Assembly (NCBI GenBank): GCA_002270565.1
Contig: NQMI01000112.1
Coordinates: 90,997-154,996, forward strand
Direction: 5' to 3'
DNA length: 64,000 bases
Origin: Stenocarpella maydis
Lineage: Eukaryota > Ascomycota > Sordariomycetes > Diaporthales > Diaporthaceae
Both the position numbers and the translations under genes were made by a program. The notes under the pieces were generated by a model. The model ran no database searches. It was not told the DNA's origin and worked only from the letters and a program-made list of their open reading frames with translations. Shown here in pieces: positions 1-12,163 of this stretch; positions within the stretch are counted from its first letter, which is position 1; the number at the start of each line of letters is the position of its first letter.

Positions 1-1626
1 ATAGGTCGAAAGCTCGGAAGTTTATCTAGGGGTCCCCGCTTCTGGAGGGAGCTAAAGCCTCCCGGGTCACAGCCCAGCGTTGACCCGGAAGTTTCTTTGG
101 GGCTGGGTAGGTGGACATCAGACGGGCTTGAACAGCGCCAACCCGCCGGAGAGGACGCCGGTCGTGCCAGACGCGTCACTGAGGAGTTTGGAACTGGCTT
201 CATGTTGGAGTTTCAGCATCGGCTTCCATTATGGCCCTTTTTGAAGTGTGTTAAGAAGAACGTGCAAGTCCCACCACTGTCTTATCTACGCCCTATATCT
301 GATGGTGGAGGCATGAGCGCAAGCGATAGGTATGGCGAGGAGTCTGCCACCGCGTTGGCTGCTGAAGAGGTCGCGAGCATATGGGAGTGGCTCAGGCTCG
401 GACAATATTTCACTACGACTATGCAGCATGCCAATATCATCACAGGAGAGGGCGAACACCGTCGGCTCGAGCCATCATGCGGGATGCGGACCAAGCAGCC
501 TGCGATGTCTGCAGCATAGTCCTTGGCCAAACCGGCCGAGCGGTCGTTGAACACCAGCTGCCAGAAGGAGCTCTAGCATGGTGCTCAGGCAGCAGGAGGA
601 TAACTAGCATTCCCGCCTCTCTCGACTTGTTCCTTTACTTGATGACTCGTCACGTCGCACACGGTCGTCCCCTCAAATAATCCGAGCCTGCGGGTTTGCC
701 CACCCTCAGTGTGTACCACCTCCATCCGTCCTTGGTGGCCCCGCCCTGTCCTACTGGTAGACGTCTTGATGCGCTCAGAGGGGCTGCGCGCCATGTTGAG
801 TGTCATGGGCGGGGCAGTGGGAACCCCTGATATACTCGTACTTATGATCGAAGCCGTCAGCAGCCCACCCGGGGTGAGACCAGACCGTGATTACTCAAAA
901 ATGGCTTCTTGAGCAGCACACAGTCCATGATCGCCGAATCCAGGTCAAAGCACCTACGGAATGCGCGCCATGTTTCTCCCCTATACTGTCTTGTTAACAG
1001 TCAGGGTCGGATGTAAACACTCGACCTGGTGCTCGATGAGAATGGCGAAGCCGGGGAGAAGAGCCTGCTTGTCTCGCCTTGCTGCTGAGGTGCAGATGAC
1101 ACAAAGGGGCGGGAGAGGTCGGCTCGATGGTCCGAAGGCTTAGCACTCGCCGAGACGGGACAAGCAAACATCACACCCCGGCCCTCTCCGTATACACCGC
1201 GTTGAATCAACAGAGGCACGACACACCCCACGGGCCCAGGGCGGAGACCTCTGGCACGACTGCCCGGCGGGGAATGCTGAGGCCGGAGGATGGGCGCAAA
1301 GCGCACACCGCCCGGCTGAGGTGGGCATGTGTTTGTCAACCGCAGAACCTTCTATCGTGCGTCTCGCTCCATATAGCTGGGCGGGCAGATTGTATCGAGC
1401 GAGGAACCCAGCGCCAGGTCGGGGTTGTCACGGCGTGTTTCGCTGCGGACATGGCGAGCCACCTACTGGATTACTTGTGCTCGAACCTCGTTGACGATCA
1501 AGCTATACAACGCATCGAAACCTGACCTGCCAGGCAGGCAGGAAATAAAAAGATCATCAAATAACCCACTCAACTCGTCGAGAAAGCGCCTGCCCCCCCC
1601 CCTAACCCCCCGGGCCCTCCCTTCGC
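1..1626. other. no supported gene
   Basis: I see no convincing coding region here. Several open frames of 60-140 codons overlap on both strands, but none has a recognisable domain, a consistent splice pattern or family-like composition. The last part, about 1550-1626, is pyrimidine-rich and may be the promoter or leader of the low-complexity gene that follows. Confidence 0.5.
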
Positions 1627-3553
1627 ATGGAACTAGCACCGTCAAACTCGTGCAGTGGTGTGGTCTTCCAGGGACCCAGGCGGCACAGGCACCGGCGCCG
1701 CCGCCACCACCACCACTCGGACTCGGACTCCGAAACAGACTCGGCCCTCTCGTCGTCCCCGTACTCCTCCGACAGCGACGGCAGCACGTACTACCGCGTG
1801 TCATACCGCCGGCGCCCGACGGCGACGTGGAGGTGGCGGCCGCGGGGCGCAGTGGTCACGTACCCGGGCTACCCGCCGCCGCCCCGTGGATCCCAGGAGG
1901 GATCCCGGACGGCGGCGGCCTCGTACCAGCAGTGCCGGTGGTTATGCCGCAGCTGCAGGCACTGGCCGTCCAGCAGCAGCAGCAGCAGCAACCACAGCAG
2001 GCCCAGCAGCCGCGGCGGTACGGCTACCGCCGGTTCCGCTACCAGGGCGGGGAGCAGGTGCCCCGGGCCGGGTGCGGTGGTGGCCACAGCCATGGGCACC
2101 ATCACCACCGCCACCACCACCATCGTAACAATCACGGCCTTGCCAGGTCCCCGAGGCGCTGCATACTCCCGCGGTTCGGCCGGTGGCTGATCGGGGACCC
2201 GCCCGAGCGGCAGCGGTGGTACGCGCGGCGATGTCAGGACGGATGCTGTGGTGGTGACGGCTGCAGCGGCTGCGGCGTCGTGGGGACGACACCGACGGTG
2301 CACCATGAGGATGAGTACTGGGGGCCCTGGGTGCGTTTTGCGTCGCGACTGACGTTTTTCTTCTGTCCTGTTTCGAAGAACCCCCCTCCCCTTTATCATC
2401 CACTCTCCGTTACACACACATCCACACCCCCCTTTCTTGCTGACCTACATGTTCCGCCCCCCGCACTGACATGAGAGGAATCAAGCCCCCGTCGCAGCGC
2501 ACCATCTCAGTCCCCAGCTGGGCCTACGGCCCAGACGGCTCGCGCAGCCCCCCCTGGCGCTACGGCGGGCCGAACGCCCTCGGCCCGGGCGGGACCGTCG
2601 AGGAGGTCGAGGAGGGCGGCACGGCCCCCGCGGTGCCGGCCCCGACAGCGCCCCAGCAGCAGACCCTGCTCCCCGTGCCGGTGGCCACCACCACGGCCGC
2701 CGCACTCGACCCGTACGAGGCGCAGCAGCAGCCGCCGCACACGCAGTTCCACCTGAATGATGCCGGCGGGCACGGGACGAGGAGGGGGAGGCGCAGGCGG
2801 CATGGCCGTTATGATGATGATGACGACGAAGGCGGTGGCGGCGAGGATAACGGCATACTCCAACTCGTGGAGCGCGAGAGGCGGCGCGATAGCGAGAGGC
2901 AGATGGCAGAGGCGAGCCACCGGCGCGAGGCGATGATGATGGGGCTCGTGGAGCGGGCGAGGGAGAGGGAGCGCGGCCGCGGCGGCAGCATTGCTGCGGG
3001 GCTCGACGCGAGGGACGTCCTGAACCTGTTGTTGCTCGACGGGGAGGCGGAGAGGAGGCGGCGCAGCGGGGGGAGGCGGGCGGGCGACGACGACGACGCC
3101 GCGGCCGCCGAGCCAGGCTGTGACGAGTCTAGCGGCGGTGGAGGGGGAGGAGGGGATGCGTGGAAGGGCGCGTTCGACGCGCTCAGCCGCCGGGTGGACG
3201 AGATGCTCATCCGGTGCCGGGACGAGGAGGACGAGGGGAGGGGAGGGTCGTCGGGGAGGGTTGCTGCTCCGGTTTCGAGGAAGGTAGAGGGCGGGGCGCT
3301 GGGAGTTAGTCTCACTGGTGACGGCGGGGACGCCCGTGCCAGGCCTCGGATGTCTACGGGGAGGAAGAAGGGCGGAGTTGGAGTTGGCAGACGCAGGGTC
3401 GTCTTTAGCCGCGGCGGCGGTGACGACGGGGATGCTGACAGTGATGATGACGAGGCCAGCGGGCCCTCGTCAGCCAGCGGCGGCGCGCCACTCAGAACAA
3501 GGGGTCGTGCCATGAGAAGACCAGGCTCGCCGTCGACGTCTGTAGACACCTGA
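1627..3553 (+). CDS. low-complexity, intrinsically disordered hypothetical protein (multi-exon)
   Basis: Likely one gene in two or three exons; no domain recognised. The first frame opens at the ATG at 1627 and encodes Arg/His/Ser/Asp-rich sequence (a run of His, then SDSDSETDS). A second frame from about 1930 encodes poly-Gln, Pro and a long His-rich stretch (HHHHRHHHHR). The third, 2476-3553, encodes an Arg/Gly/Asp-rich acidic and basic protein with Asp repeats, ending at the TGA at 3551-3553. A plausible intron runs 2315-2475 (GTACTG donor, CTGAC branch, GAG acceptor) and joins the second and third frames in phase. The join between the first and second frames (about 1850-1940) is not resolved. 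If that join is wrong, the 360-codon frame 2471-3553 alone could be the gene. The His-rich part could bind metal, but this is inference from composition. Confidence 0.45.
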
Positions 3554-3664
3554 GTGGTCGTAAGAAAATGTATTGCTTGGTTCATCCTCGTCACGCCTAG
3601 ATGCCACACCACCCGTAGGGTTTCTACAATGCGCCGGATACCTCTATAAATAATACAAACACCC

Positions 3665-6664
3665 TCATTGCGTCGGCTTCCAACGCATGTTGATCTGCTT
3701 TCTCCGTACCTGTGGTGGGTGGCAACGTCAGCAACAAACCATTCGCAAACGCCTGTGGCGACTATAAAGGGCGGAGCGGCCTGCGCGCGGAATACTCACA
3801 ATCGGGCCCAGCACCATGACGCCGGCCGTCAGCGCCACGACCGTCCCGAGCAGGGAGACCTTGTTGAACCCCCTGCCGAGGATGTCAAACACGAAGCTGG
3901 GCGCCACGCGCGTGCCGAAGACGTCGATGCCGTACGCGAGGACGAGGCTGGTGCTCTCGACGACGGCCGGGGCGGCGAGGATGCCGCGGACCCCGAGGAC
4001 GTCGCGCTCGTGCGTGATGAGGAGCTTGGGGTCGACCTCGACGGCGGGGTTGTACCGCATGAGGCCCTCCTCGGCCTCCTGGGGCGTCGGGTCGCGGCCC
4101 ACGACGCGCCGCGGATCCAGGACGTGGCGGGGAATGCCGTAGATGGCGTGCGTCTCGGGCAGGTACGCCAGCAGCTGGCGCGTGGCGATGCCCTGCCGCG
4201 TCTCCGTGACCGTCAGCGCCGAGATGGGCGCCGCGACGATGAAGGTCTGCGAGACGACCGAGGGGAGCGCGGGGCCCGTGGGCCTGTCGATGGGCTTGAG
4301 CGACGACAAGTTGGCTGAGTCGCCCAGCGGGCCCCTGTCGTTTGCGCGGTCCGACTCGTAGAGGTCTGAGACGAACAGCTGGTAGCCCTTGAGGCTCTGC
4401 GGCGCACTGTCGCGAAGCTCGTACTGCCCGAAAAAGGAGCAGACGAACCAGTTCTCGGAGATGGCGCACTCAGCGGGCTTGCCCGTGTCAACGCCTTCAT
4501 GCGTGGCAGAGTAGAGGATCTGGCCGGAAACAGTATCCAGCAGATACGTCGTGAGGGTCGAAGCAGTGTCGTCGACGGTGGCGATGACCACTGTGTTGGG
4601 ATTAAGGTACTTGTACTTGACTGTCCGGTCACCGAGGACACGGCCGATCGAAGCAACAGGGTCATGTGGTGACCGGGTCGCAATGTCGACGATGCGCTGC
4701 GAGCCTGGGGCCGAAAAGGTCCACACAGTCTCTTCATGGGCATCCGTGCCGTCAACGACGAACCTCAAGCCCCTGAGCTCGCCGCTGGCGTGGACAACAA
4801 CAGTCTGCTTCGGCACCAGGGCAGCCGGGATGTCGCCGACCTTGCCATCAGCGCCGACAGAGAGCAGGAACGTACCCGACGGAGTATCAACCTTAACAGT
4901 GCTTAGGACAGGTGGCCGGGATCCAGGCTCTGTGGTCTCGGCGATCTTGCCAGTGTCTGTTTTGGCAACGACGTAGTCACCTGTTGAGCCGCGAACGGTA
5001 ACCAGGCCCTTGGAATCATCGACGTCAATGCCCTTGACATCCCAAGTCTCGCCGGGGGCAAGTTTTACGGCCCTGTGCGTCCAGATCATCTTCCCATGGT
5101 CCCCAGCGTTGAGCCCGTAGAGCCTGCCCCTACTTGTGGCAAGAACAATTATCTTGTTGAAGCCAAAGGTGTCCCTAGACAGTGTGTTCTTCTTGGAAGC
5201 CTCGGTGCCGAGGACACTGCCCAGGAGGCGCTCAGGGATCGAGGAAAGGTAACCCGGCAGGTATTGCAGATCGTCGAAATGCCTGGTCACGCGGTGGATA
5301 TAAGCAGACAAAGGGTTGTCGTGGGCCTCTGCCTCGAGAGTCTTGACCAGGTCCTCAGACTCGGGGATCTCAGCCCAGGCAGCAGCGACACCAGCACTCA
5401 GGCCCTCGGGGCGGGACCAGCCCAGGTTGCCATTCTGAAGCAACACCCAGTCGTCCGCATCAGTCACGACCGCCGACCGGACGGCAAACTCATCTCCTGC
5501 CTTTTTGATAACCTCGGAGACAGCGTGCACCGCACCCGCCTTGTAGTTTCCGGTCTTGACGTCCCAGCGGGCCAGGACGCCGTGCGAGCCCGAGGACACC
5601 AGCGTCATCTCGTTCTCGGTGATGCGGGTGAAGTAGACGTTGGCGCCGTCGGAGCTGGTGGAGACGGCACCGGGGCCGGCGAGGTGTGGCAGCTCGTGCG
5701 CCCGCCTGATTGCGTTGGTCTTGAGGTCGACGTGGAAGACCTCGGCCTTGGTGCCGACCTTTGTGCGACTGAGGACGAGGAAGTGTGGCTGCGACTGGGC
5801 CAGGTGCGGCGCGTGGATCTCGACCGAGGTGGTGTCGGCGATGAGCGGGAACTCCTGGGTGTTGCGGGTGCCTAGGACGTTCACGCGCAGCTTGGATAGC
5901 GACTCATCGGTCCAGGCGACGACCGGCGCGGCAGAGTTGGCGCCGACGAACATGACGTCCTTCTCGCCGTTGACGTCGCCCTTGGTGCCGATGGTGATCT
6001 CGTCCAGCCGCTTGCCCGTCAGGGTGTCGAGGATGGTGACCTTGAGGCTGTACGATAGCAGGTTGCCGTGCAGGCTGATGACGAAGACCCTCTCGACGTT
6101 GGTGCTGACCTGCAGGGGAAGGTCCTTGGTCGTCTCCTTGAACTCCCAGACCACGCTGCCGTCGCCACTATTCAGTCTCCTCAGGGTGGTGGACCCGTCC
6201 TCGTTGTACAGTGCCAGGATGTCCTTGCGGCCCTTCTCGGTCACCTCCATGACCTCCAGATCCTTGACATGCCCAGGAAAGCCCCTCCACCAGACGTTCC
6301 GGCCGCTGACTGCCTCCCAGGAATGCACCGCGCTGCCGTAGGCACCGGCGACCCAGCTCTCCCCGTCGCCGGCCCGGAGGTGCCCGCCACCAAGTGTCCC
6401 GTTGCCGCCTACAAGCTGCCTCCATACCACGCTCCCGCTGCTCGGGTTCACCGCGCCGAGGACTCCTACATCGCTGAGGGTGTACAGCAGGCTGGCCTTG
6501 TCTTCGGGGCGGGGACGGTGGAAGAATGTGGTCTCTCGCTGTGGCAGGCCGAGGAGCTCATAGTGGAAGTCGACGTCGCCGACCTCGTCCTTGAATACAG
6601 CCCGGACGGCGGCGGGGAGGGCGAGGAGGACGGTGATGGTCGTGAGGGGTGATGGGAGAAGCAT
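3665..6664 (-). CDS. emc1: ER membrane protein complex subunit 1
   Basis: EMC1 is the large lumenal beta-propeller subunit of the ER membrane protein complex, which inserts tail-anchored and multipass membrane proteins. Two exons: 6664-3800 and 3709-3665, joined over an intron 3799-3710 (GTGAGT donor, GCTGAC branch, CACAG acceptor, phase 0), giving 969 residues. A signal peptide covers residues 1-22 (start MLLPSPLTT, hydrophobic, ending AVRA). PQQ/WD-like propeller repeats follow, with an EMC1 C-terminal (DUF1620) region from about residue 730 (for example ITHERDVLGVRGI). One membrane helix lies at about 935-955 (VVALTAGVMVLGPI). The spliced last exon gives VRRKQINMRWKPTQ, the short basic cytosolic tail expected of fungal EMC1. 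Reading straight through instead gives an unrelated 23-residue tail, so the intron is well supported. Length fits the family. Confidence 0.93.
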
Positions 6665-7209
6665 CTTGCCGGTTTGCGCAGACCGGCGCCTGGTTGGTGT
6701 TTGTGGAGGGGTCTGTCTCAGTAGCTCGTCGTGTTTACTCCATGTGGGACATCCGTCTCCTTGGCGATGGCTTTGCCGTAGGTTGCAATCGGATTAGAAT
6801 GATTGCCTGGCGCAGGAGTGGGTCGAGAGCAAGGTTGTCGGAGGACGTTGGGAGCTCGAGAAGATAGATGATGGTAGATACCAGATATTAGTGTCCTGGC
6901 ACAGGAGCTTTGCGTTGCTGCTGCAGAGCTTCCTCCTCCACAAGGCTAGGCAAGCTGGGGTAGCGTGCGCACGGACCGGGTGCCGAGTGTCTCCAACTTG
7001 TCTACTGCGTACTACTGCGTACTACTTTATGCTGCGCGTACTACGGGCCCTTCTTGATTTTACATATAAACCTCAAATTCACACATCGTGACACATGCGG
7101 CCATAGGCAGTGGAGAACATGGGATCCCGTCCGCTCTCCCCTAATTAAGTCACTGACCGCTGGAGTAGTAGTTGGGTCGGTGACGACCAGCGAATGCCCG
7201 GTGTTGCAT

Positions 7210-7280
<71 letters not shown>

Positions 7281-7538
7281 ATTTGTTGTTGTTTTGCTGG
7301 CGCACCTCTTGTCCGTCTTCCTGTTCGCCCTTCTCATCATGCCTCGAACACAATGAATGCATGCTAAAAATCAGACCGCGAGAATGACATTGCGAATCAT
7401 GCTCATCCTAAGCCTGGTATCATATTCCCAACCCACATAACCAATTCTCCATTTGGAATAAATAGATACATATGTGTTCTTTCCGAACATCATCTCGTAC
7501 ATATACATGGCGTTCCTGAAATCCAGCAGCTCAGTGTA
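6665..7538. other. intergenic, EMC1 promoter side, with poly-T tract
   Basis: Space between the EMC1 start (minus strand) and the 3' end of the regulator gene. It contains a 69-nt T homopolymer and no supported gene. EMC1 promoter elements must lie immediately above 6664, but I see no clear TATA or named site. Confidence 0.6.
7211..7279. repeat. poly-T homopolymer (69 nt)
   Basis: An uninterrupted run of 69 T on the plus strand, flanked by GCATG on the left and GATTTG on the right. It lies between two minus-strand genes. It could be a nucleosome-depleting poly(dA:dT) tract or the A-tail of an old minus-strand retroposed copy. The exact length in the assembly may be unreliable. Confidence 0.9.
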
Positions 7539-10500
7539 TCAAAGCGCCAGCCCCTTGGCTCCCCTCGTCCAGCGATACAAGGAGAGAGCCCTGCGTCTCG
7601 CCTTGTGCTCCTCCCATTCCGTGGGACTTGACCCACGCACGCTGTACAGCGTCGATCGCAGCACCTTGCGGAAGTTTTTCTGGCATCAGATCAGCAACAA
7701 TATCTCTCACAGTACTGCCCCAGGGCAGCACGCAGATGTGACGCGTGGCGGCCCGGACTCACCTGGAACTCGGTGCTCAGCGTGACGACGCAGACCTCGT
7801 GCGCCCTGACGATGGTCTCACAGGCCAGCTCGACGCTCTGGTTGGGCCCCACGCGCGGCATGCGGTCCGCGAACAAGAGCAGGATGAAGCTCCCGTGCAG
7901 CAGGTAGATGCCGAAGAGGTACGGCATGAAGGTCAGCTCCGGGTCGGACTTGAGGATCTGGCTGACGGCCTGCGAGGCAGCGATGGCGTGCGAGGCGCAG
8001 CTGTTGAAGCGCGCGCTCGTGATCCAGTCGTCGTCGTCGTCCAGCATCGAGATGGCGTCCCACTTGCCGTGCAGCAGCACGTACAGCACGTGCAGGATGT
8101 GCGTCGAGTACGCCGTCACCAGCTGCAGCCGCGACCGGTCCCTGGCCCTGCTGCAGGCTGCCGCCGTCGGGGGCGGCACCGTGGCGGTGGCCCCGGGGCC
8201 CTGGCACGACGGCGAGAGGTTGGAGTAGCCCGAGATGAGGTCCTTGATGCTCGGCCCGGCCCCCGGCGTGGGCATCGGCGCGGCGTACTCGGCGATCTCG
8301 ATGTCCTGCCGCAGCTTGTCGATGCTGGCCTCGCAGTTCGCCAGGAGGTCGCCGATGATGGCCAGGGCGTGGTTGTCGTCGACCATGCCCAGGCGGGGAT
8401 GGAATCTCCGATGGTGTACTTCGATTATATCGCCGAGGATGCTCATTAGTGGCAGGAAATATTCGAAGAAGCCTGTCCCGGTGATTATGGAAGAGGCACC
8501 GACCACCCTCGGCGGGATGTCCTTGGGTGCTATCGTGTCCAGGTTCTCCCACACGTTCTCCGGCAGAGGAGCTACTGCCTGTTAGATATTTGCGCCTTCG
8601 CCCACGTGGTGGCGGCGGATCTGACTCACCGTACACCTCACAGTAGCTGTCCGGTATGTCGAGAACGCGGTTGAATGACAAGGCCAGGTGCCGGTCAAGG
8701 CAATAAAGCAGCCAGAACACCCTCCTCCGTTCCTCCCTAGCTTCCGTATCCGGCAGGGAGAATGCTTCGGGCTCGCGTTTACAGGAGCACAAGGGGTTCG
8801 CGCAAGGTGACACAGTGGCCGAACACCTCTCATCCTCCCGGTTCAGCTCCAGTGAGAAGGAGAGCCGGACCGCCTTGCTCCACCACTTGAAGCAGTCGCT
8901 TTTGAAATCGCCCCCGGACACCGCAATAGACAAGAGTATGAATGTCAGCACATCATCGATGACGCCGGCCGGCTCATTCTTGGCAGTCAGCAAAGGTTGA
9001 GTCGATGAGAACTCATAGCTCGTCTGCGGCTGATCGCTCTCGACCCGCAACCCGCCTGATCAATGTTAGCTCGCACGCTCCAGCCTCTTTCGCACAGGAC
9101 CGCCTACCGTGTATCCTCCGCCACCGGTCCGGATCTCTGTCTGATATCAGAGCGGTTGCCAGCTCATACAGTGCGTTGCATATCTTAGCCCTGGATCCAG
9201 GCACATGAAGGAGCACTATGTCGGCCGTCTGAGCGGCACACCAAAGCATGGTCGCCAAGAGGGCCGGTGTTGTCTGTCGTGGGTGTGTAGGGTGTAGTAG
9301 CGATTTCTTGCGGAATATGCGGGTGAGTATATACGGCGAGGCACAGCGGAATAGTGAGCTGCCAGGCTCTGTGAGGTACACGTCGAGGAGGTCACAGGCC
9401 ACGGACGCGGGGATGATGTCCCTCAGATAGGGGAGAACAGGGTCCAGGCACCTATAACGGCAGTCGGCCGAGGGCGCCTTGTACAGCGAGTTGTGCTGCT
9501 TCTGGCCCTCCGGTATGGAGCCCTCACGGCCGTTGGTCGTGCTGACGGACTCCCGGCCATGCGAAACAGGCGGCGGGCAGTTGCTAAAGGACTGCCTGCT
9601 GCGGCTGCTGGGCGCGCCCTGGGAAGGTGAGCCAGCGTTTGCCGGGGAGGGATAGGCCACGGTTGGGCACGACACTAATGGCTCTGCGTCACTGGGGCGC
9701 CCAGCTTGAGCAGACATCTGGGGCGGGCTCTCATGGGTCTTCCTGAGGGCTGGCGATTCGGCGCTGGGCTCTAGCAGCGAGGAAAGCTGTATCTGGGTGT
9801 TGCTGTTGCTGTTGCTGTACGCGGGCGACGACAGGTAAGAGGGTGACTGCACGGGGGCAGGGCACGGCTGGATGACCATGTGTGAGATGGAAGGGCGCCC
9901 ATCGTCATAAGGCAGGCGCTGCGGGTGAGCAGAGGACTGGCTGATGCTGTGCCTATAACGCTCGTTGGACGGGGGGAAGTGCAGAGGTGGCAGGCTTGTG
10001 TCTGGAGATGTCACCGGAGGCGAGGGCGATATTGCGCCCAGGGACTGGCGCTTGACCTTCGCGCCAGGGGTGACCGAGCCGGTCGAATCCGAGTGAGCCG
10101 CATGGTTTCCCGACGAGGTGGTGGGGGCCCGACCACGCTTCTTGATCTCGCGGTTGTAGCGGCAGGTATAGCCGTAGTCTGCAGTGCCGGGCGCAACGGA
10201 AAAGCTTCATCAACACGTGGACCCAGAGCGGCCTGGTTCGGGAGGGCGCGGAGGATGCGGGACGGGAAGGCTGAGGAAGAAGGTTCAATCTCAGACAAAC
10301 AAACGGCCATCGCCAAGCACTGGCAGGACAGACGGCCTAACCAGATGTGCATGAACAGCAAGGATCGGCAGGAGAGACTGAGTCAAGAGCCAGGCGTGGA
10401 CAGGATAAGGGGACGCAGAGATACAACATACCTTCGCATCGGCGACTGGACAACGATCGGAAGCACGCCAGGTCAGCCGGGTGGGATCCAGTGGCGGCGC

Positions 10501-10813
10501 AGTGGGCAGGTTCCGGGAGTTTGATATGGGACGGAGAAAGGGGGGTGGCCTCCCATGGGGGGGGGGAGGTGGTGGTCGTGGCGGTCTATGGGCGAAGCCC
10601 TACTCACCAGGGGTATTCACCGTCGCAGCGGGTCCTCGAGGAGGAGCACTTGTCGCAGGCTCGGCGTGTTCTCTTCCTGGGGCGGGCATGCTCCCTCGAC
10701 TCGTCACCGTCGGCGGCCACGGCCGAGAAGTCTCTGAAGGACCTCGTTTCGGCGTCGGCATCGGCGTCGCCCTCGACCTCGATGCGGCTCGGGCTCGGTT
10801 CTGTGTCCATCAT
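7539..10813 (-). CDS. XlnR/XYR1-family Zn2Cys6 transcription factor, six exons with a 14-nt micro-exon
   Basis: Nuclear zinc-cluster regulator, family of activators of plant cell wall sugar utilisation. Exons by hand: 10813-10608, 10445-10432, 10178-9108, 9055-8630, 8574-7763, 7679-7539; total 2670 nt, 889 residues, close to XlnR length. Splicing rebuilds a perfect CX2CX6CX5CX2CX6C cluster: RACDKCSSSRTRCDGEYP from exon 1, CRRCE from the 14-nt exon 2, DYGYTCRYNREIKKRGR from exon 3. The middle carries the fungal MHR region (RVFWLLYCLDRHLAL and EYFLPLMSILGDIIEVHH, as in XlnR). The spliced C-terminus ends ALSLYRWTRGAKGLAL, matching the XlnR-type end. Introns are 162, 253, 52, 55 and 83 nt, all GT-AG. 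Exon 3 encodes a Ser/Pro-rich linker. The zinc cluster differs from canonical XlnR, so it may be a paralogue (AraR- or CLR-like) and its target genes cannot be named. Confidence 0.88.
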
Positions 10814-11700
10814 CTCGGGGCTCGATGCAGGAATGGGATGGCCAGGTCGATGCTCATGAAGGGTGTATGTATGAGACGTATATGCCTTGGCTTCGCAACG
10901 GTCCAGCCACCAACAAGCTCACACCCGGTCAGTCCATCAGCACCCGGGGGAGCGGGCAGAGGCGTGGCAGGCCAGGAGATGATCCGCAGAGGTCAGTAGT
11001 CGGCGGCAGCGGCGTCCATCTCAGCCATGCCCGTGGCGCTGTGATGGTTGAGTATGGACTGGACAAGTCCGTCCTGTCAGGATGGGGTGGTGATGGAGAA
11101 AACCCCCCCGGGTCAAGGAGAGAACGCGACGTGTCAGTGTGGTGCACGGCGTCGTTCGGATAATGTCAAGGTTAAGGCCAAGGTCGAGATCGATCTCCTT
11201 TTCCCTATATCTCACTCACTTCCCTCCCTCACAAGCGCGCACTACTGGCCTCAACGGGCTTGGGCTGGGGCTCAAGTGCGGGGGACAAGGGGGGAGGACG
11301 GGGAGGATACGAGTCAGTCGGTGGTGGTGGTTTTCTGGGTTGGGCTCAAGCTTGTGTTTGGCCTTGAGTTAATACTATGTAGTACCGGGTCCGTGGTCCA
11401 ACAATAGCTAGGCACAGGCAAGGCACAATAGGAACTAGAAGGAGCTGGCAGCGGGCGTTGGCGAATTTGGTCGAGAACATCCGGGAGAACATCTACACTG
11501 CAGTGGGTTCTGCCACGCCTGTCTGTCCGTACCCAACCGGCTGGCAGGGGGTCCTCGTGTGCATGCAGGTGTCAACGCCCACCGGTACTACTCTCTTTTC
11601 GGCAATGCCCTCCCAGCTTTGTTCTTATTAGCGGATCAGTATCCGACATCACCACCACGTTTGCACATGGTTGTGTGAGTTCCGCAGCCCCGGAGTTCCT
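10814..11700. other. intergenic, regulator upstream region
   Basis: No supported gene. The stretch contains pyrimidine/purine-skewed sequence and CT-rich patches near 11190-11230, and would hold the promoter and 5' leader of the minus-strand zinc-cluster regulator. Confidence 0.5.
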
Positions 11701-12093
11701 TCACTTGCGGTGCACCGTGTAATCAATACTTGGTCCGGCATGGCCAATTGTTAGTTGCCAAGTTGACTGACATATACTCGCATGCACACAGGCCTCACAC
11801 GGGCCAGCATGTGCCGGAGGATCTTTCAGCACGACAAGGAGGGCAGTACCAAGCAACACATTTACGCTAATAAACTGGCACCCTGCAAGGGTCGCCAAGC
11901 TTAACGTCTCATTCGGCAGGGCTGGCGATAAGCCCAAAAAATATGCGCGCATGCCATCTAGGCTTGGATCCATGAGGCCTGACTCCGCCAATTGTCCAAT
12001 TACACCTTCCACAATTCCGCATGGCCTGAGACCAAGCAACTCTGGGAGTAGATACGTCCCCGGGGCGATGAACACCATCCACAACCCAGCCAT
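11701..12093 (-). CDS. possible small membrane protein (hypothetical)
   Basis: A 130-codon frame starting MAGLWMVFIAPGTYLLP. It contains two hydrophobic segments, near residues 1-20 and about 65-90 (TLSLATLAGCQFISVNVLLG), as in a small two-helix membrane protein. A possible intron near the 3' end has a GTGAGG donor and a CAACTAAC branch site, which would change the last 35 residues. A further upstream exon starting at 12163 (MMPGYRSFKLGAQ) is possible. I do not recognise the family. Support is only the protein-like composition and the splice-like signals. Confidence 0.33.
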   Translation of the reverse strand: MAGLWMVFIAPGTYLLPELLGLRPCGIVEGVIGQLAESGLMDPSLDGMRAYFLGLSPALPNETLSLATLAGCQFISVNVLLGTALLVVLKDPPAHAGPCEACVHASICQSTWQLTIGHAGPSIDYTVHRK

Positions 12094-12163
12094 AACTTAT
12101 TACGACAGCCGAGGCGGCCGCAGCTTGGGCACCGAGCTTGAAGCTTCTATAGCCCGGCATCAA

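Noticed and set aside
2809..3612. 267-codon minus-strand frame rich in Ser and Pro
   Set aside because: It is the antisense of the Arg/Gly/Asp-rich plus-strand frame, whose codon bias keeps stops out of the opposite strand.
5075..6652. Long plus-strand frames across the EMC1 gene
   Set aside because: They are shadows of the EMC1 coding strand; EMC1 domains and splice site identify the true strand.
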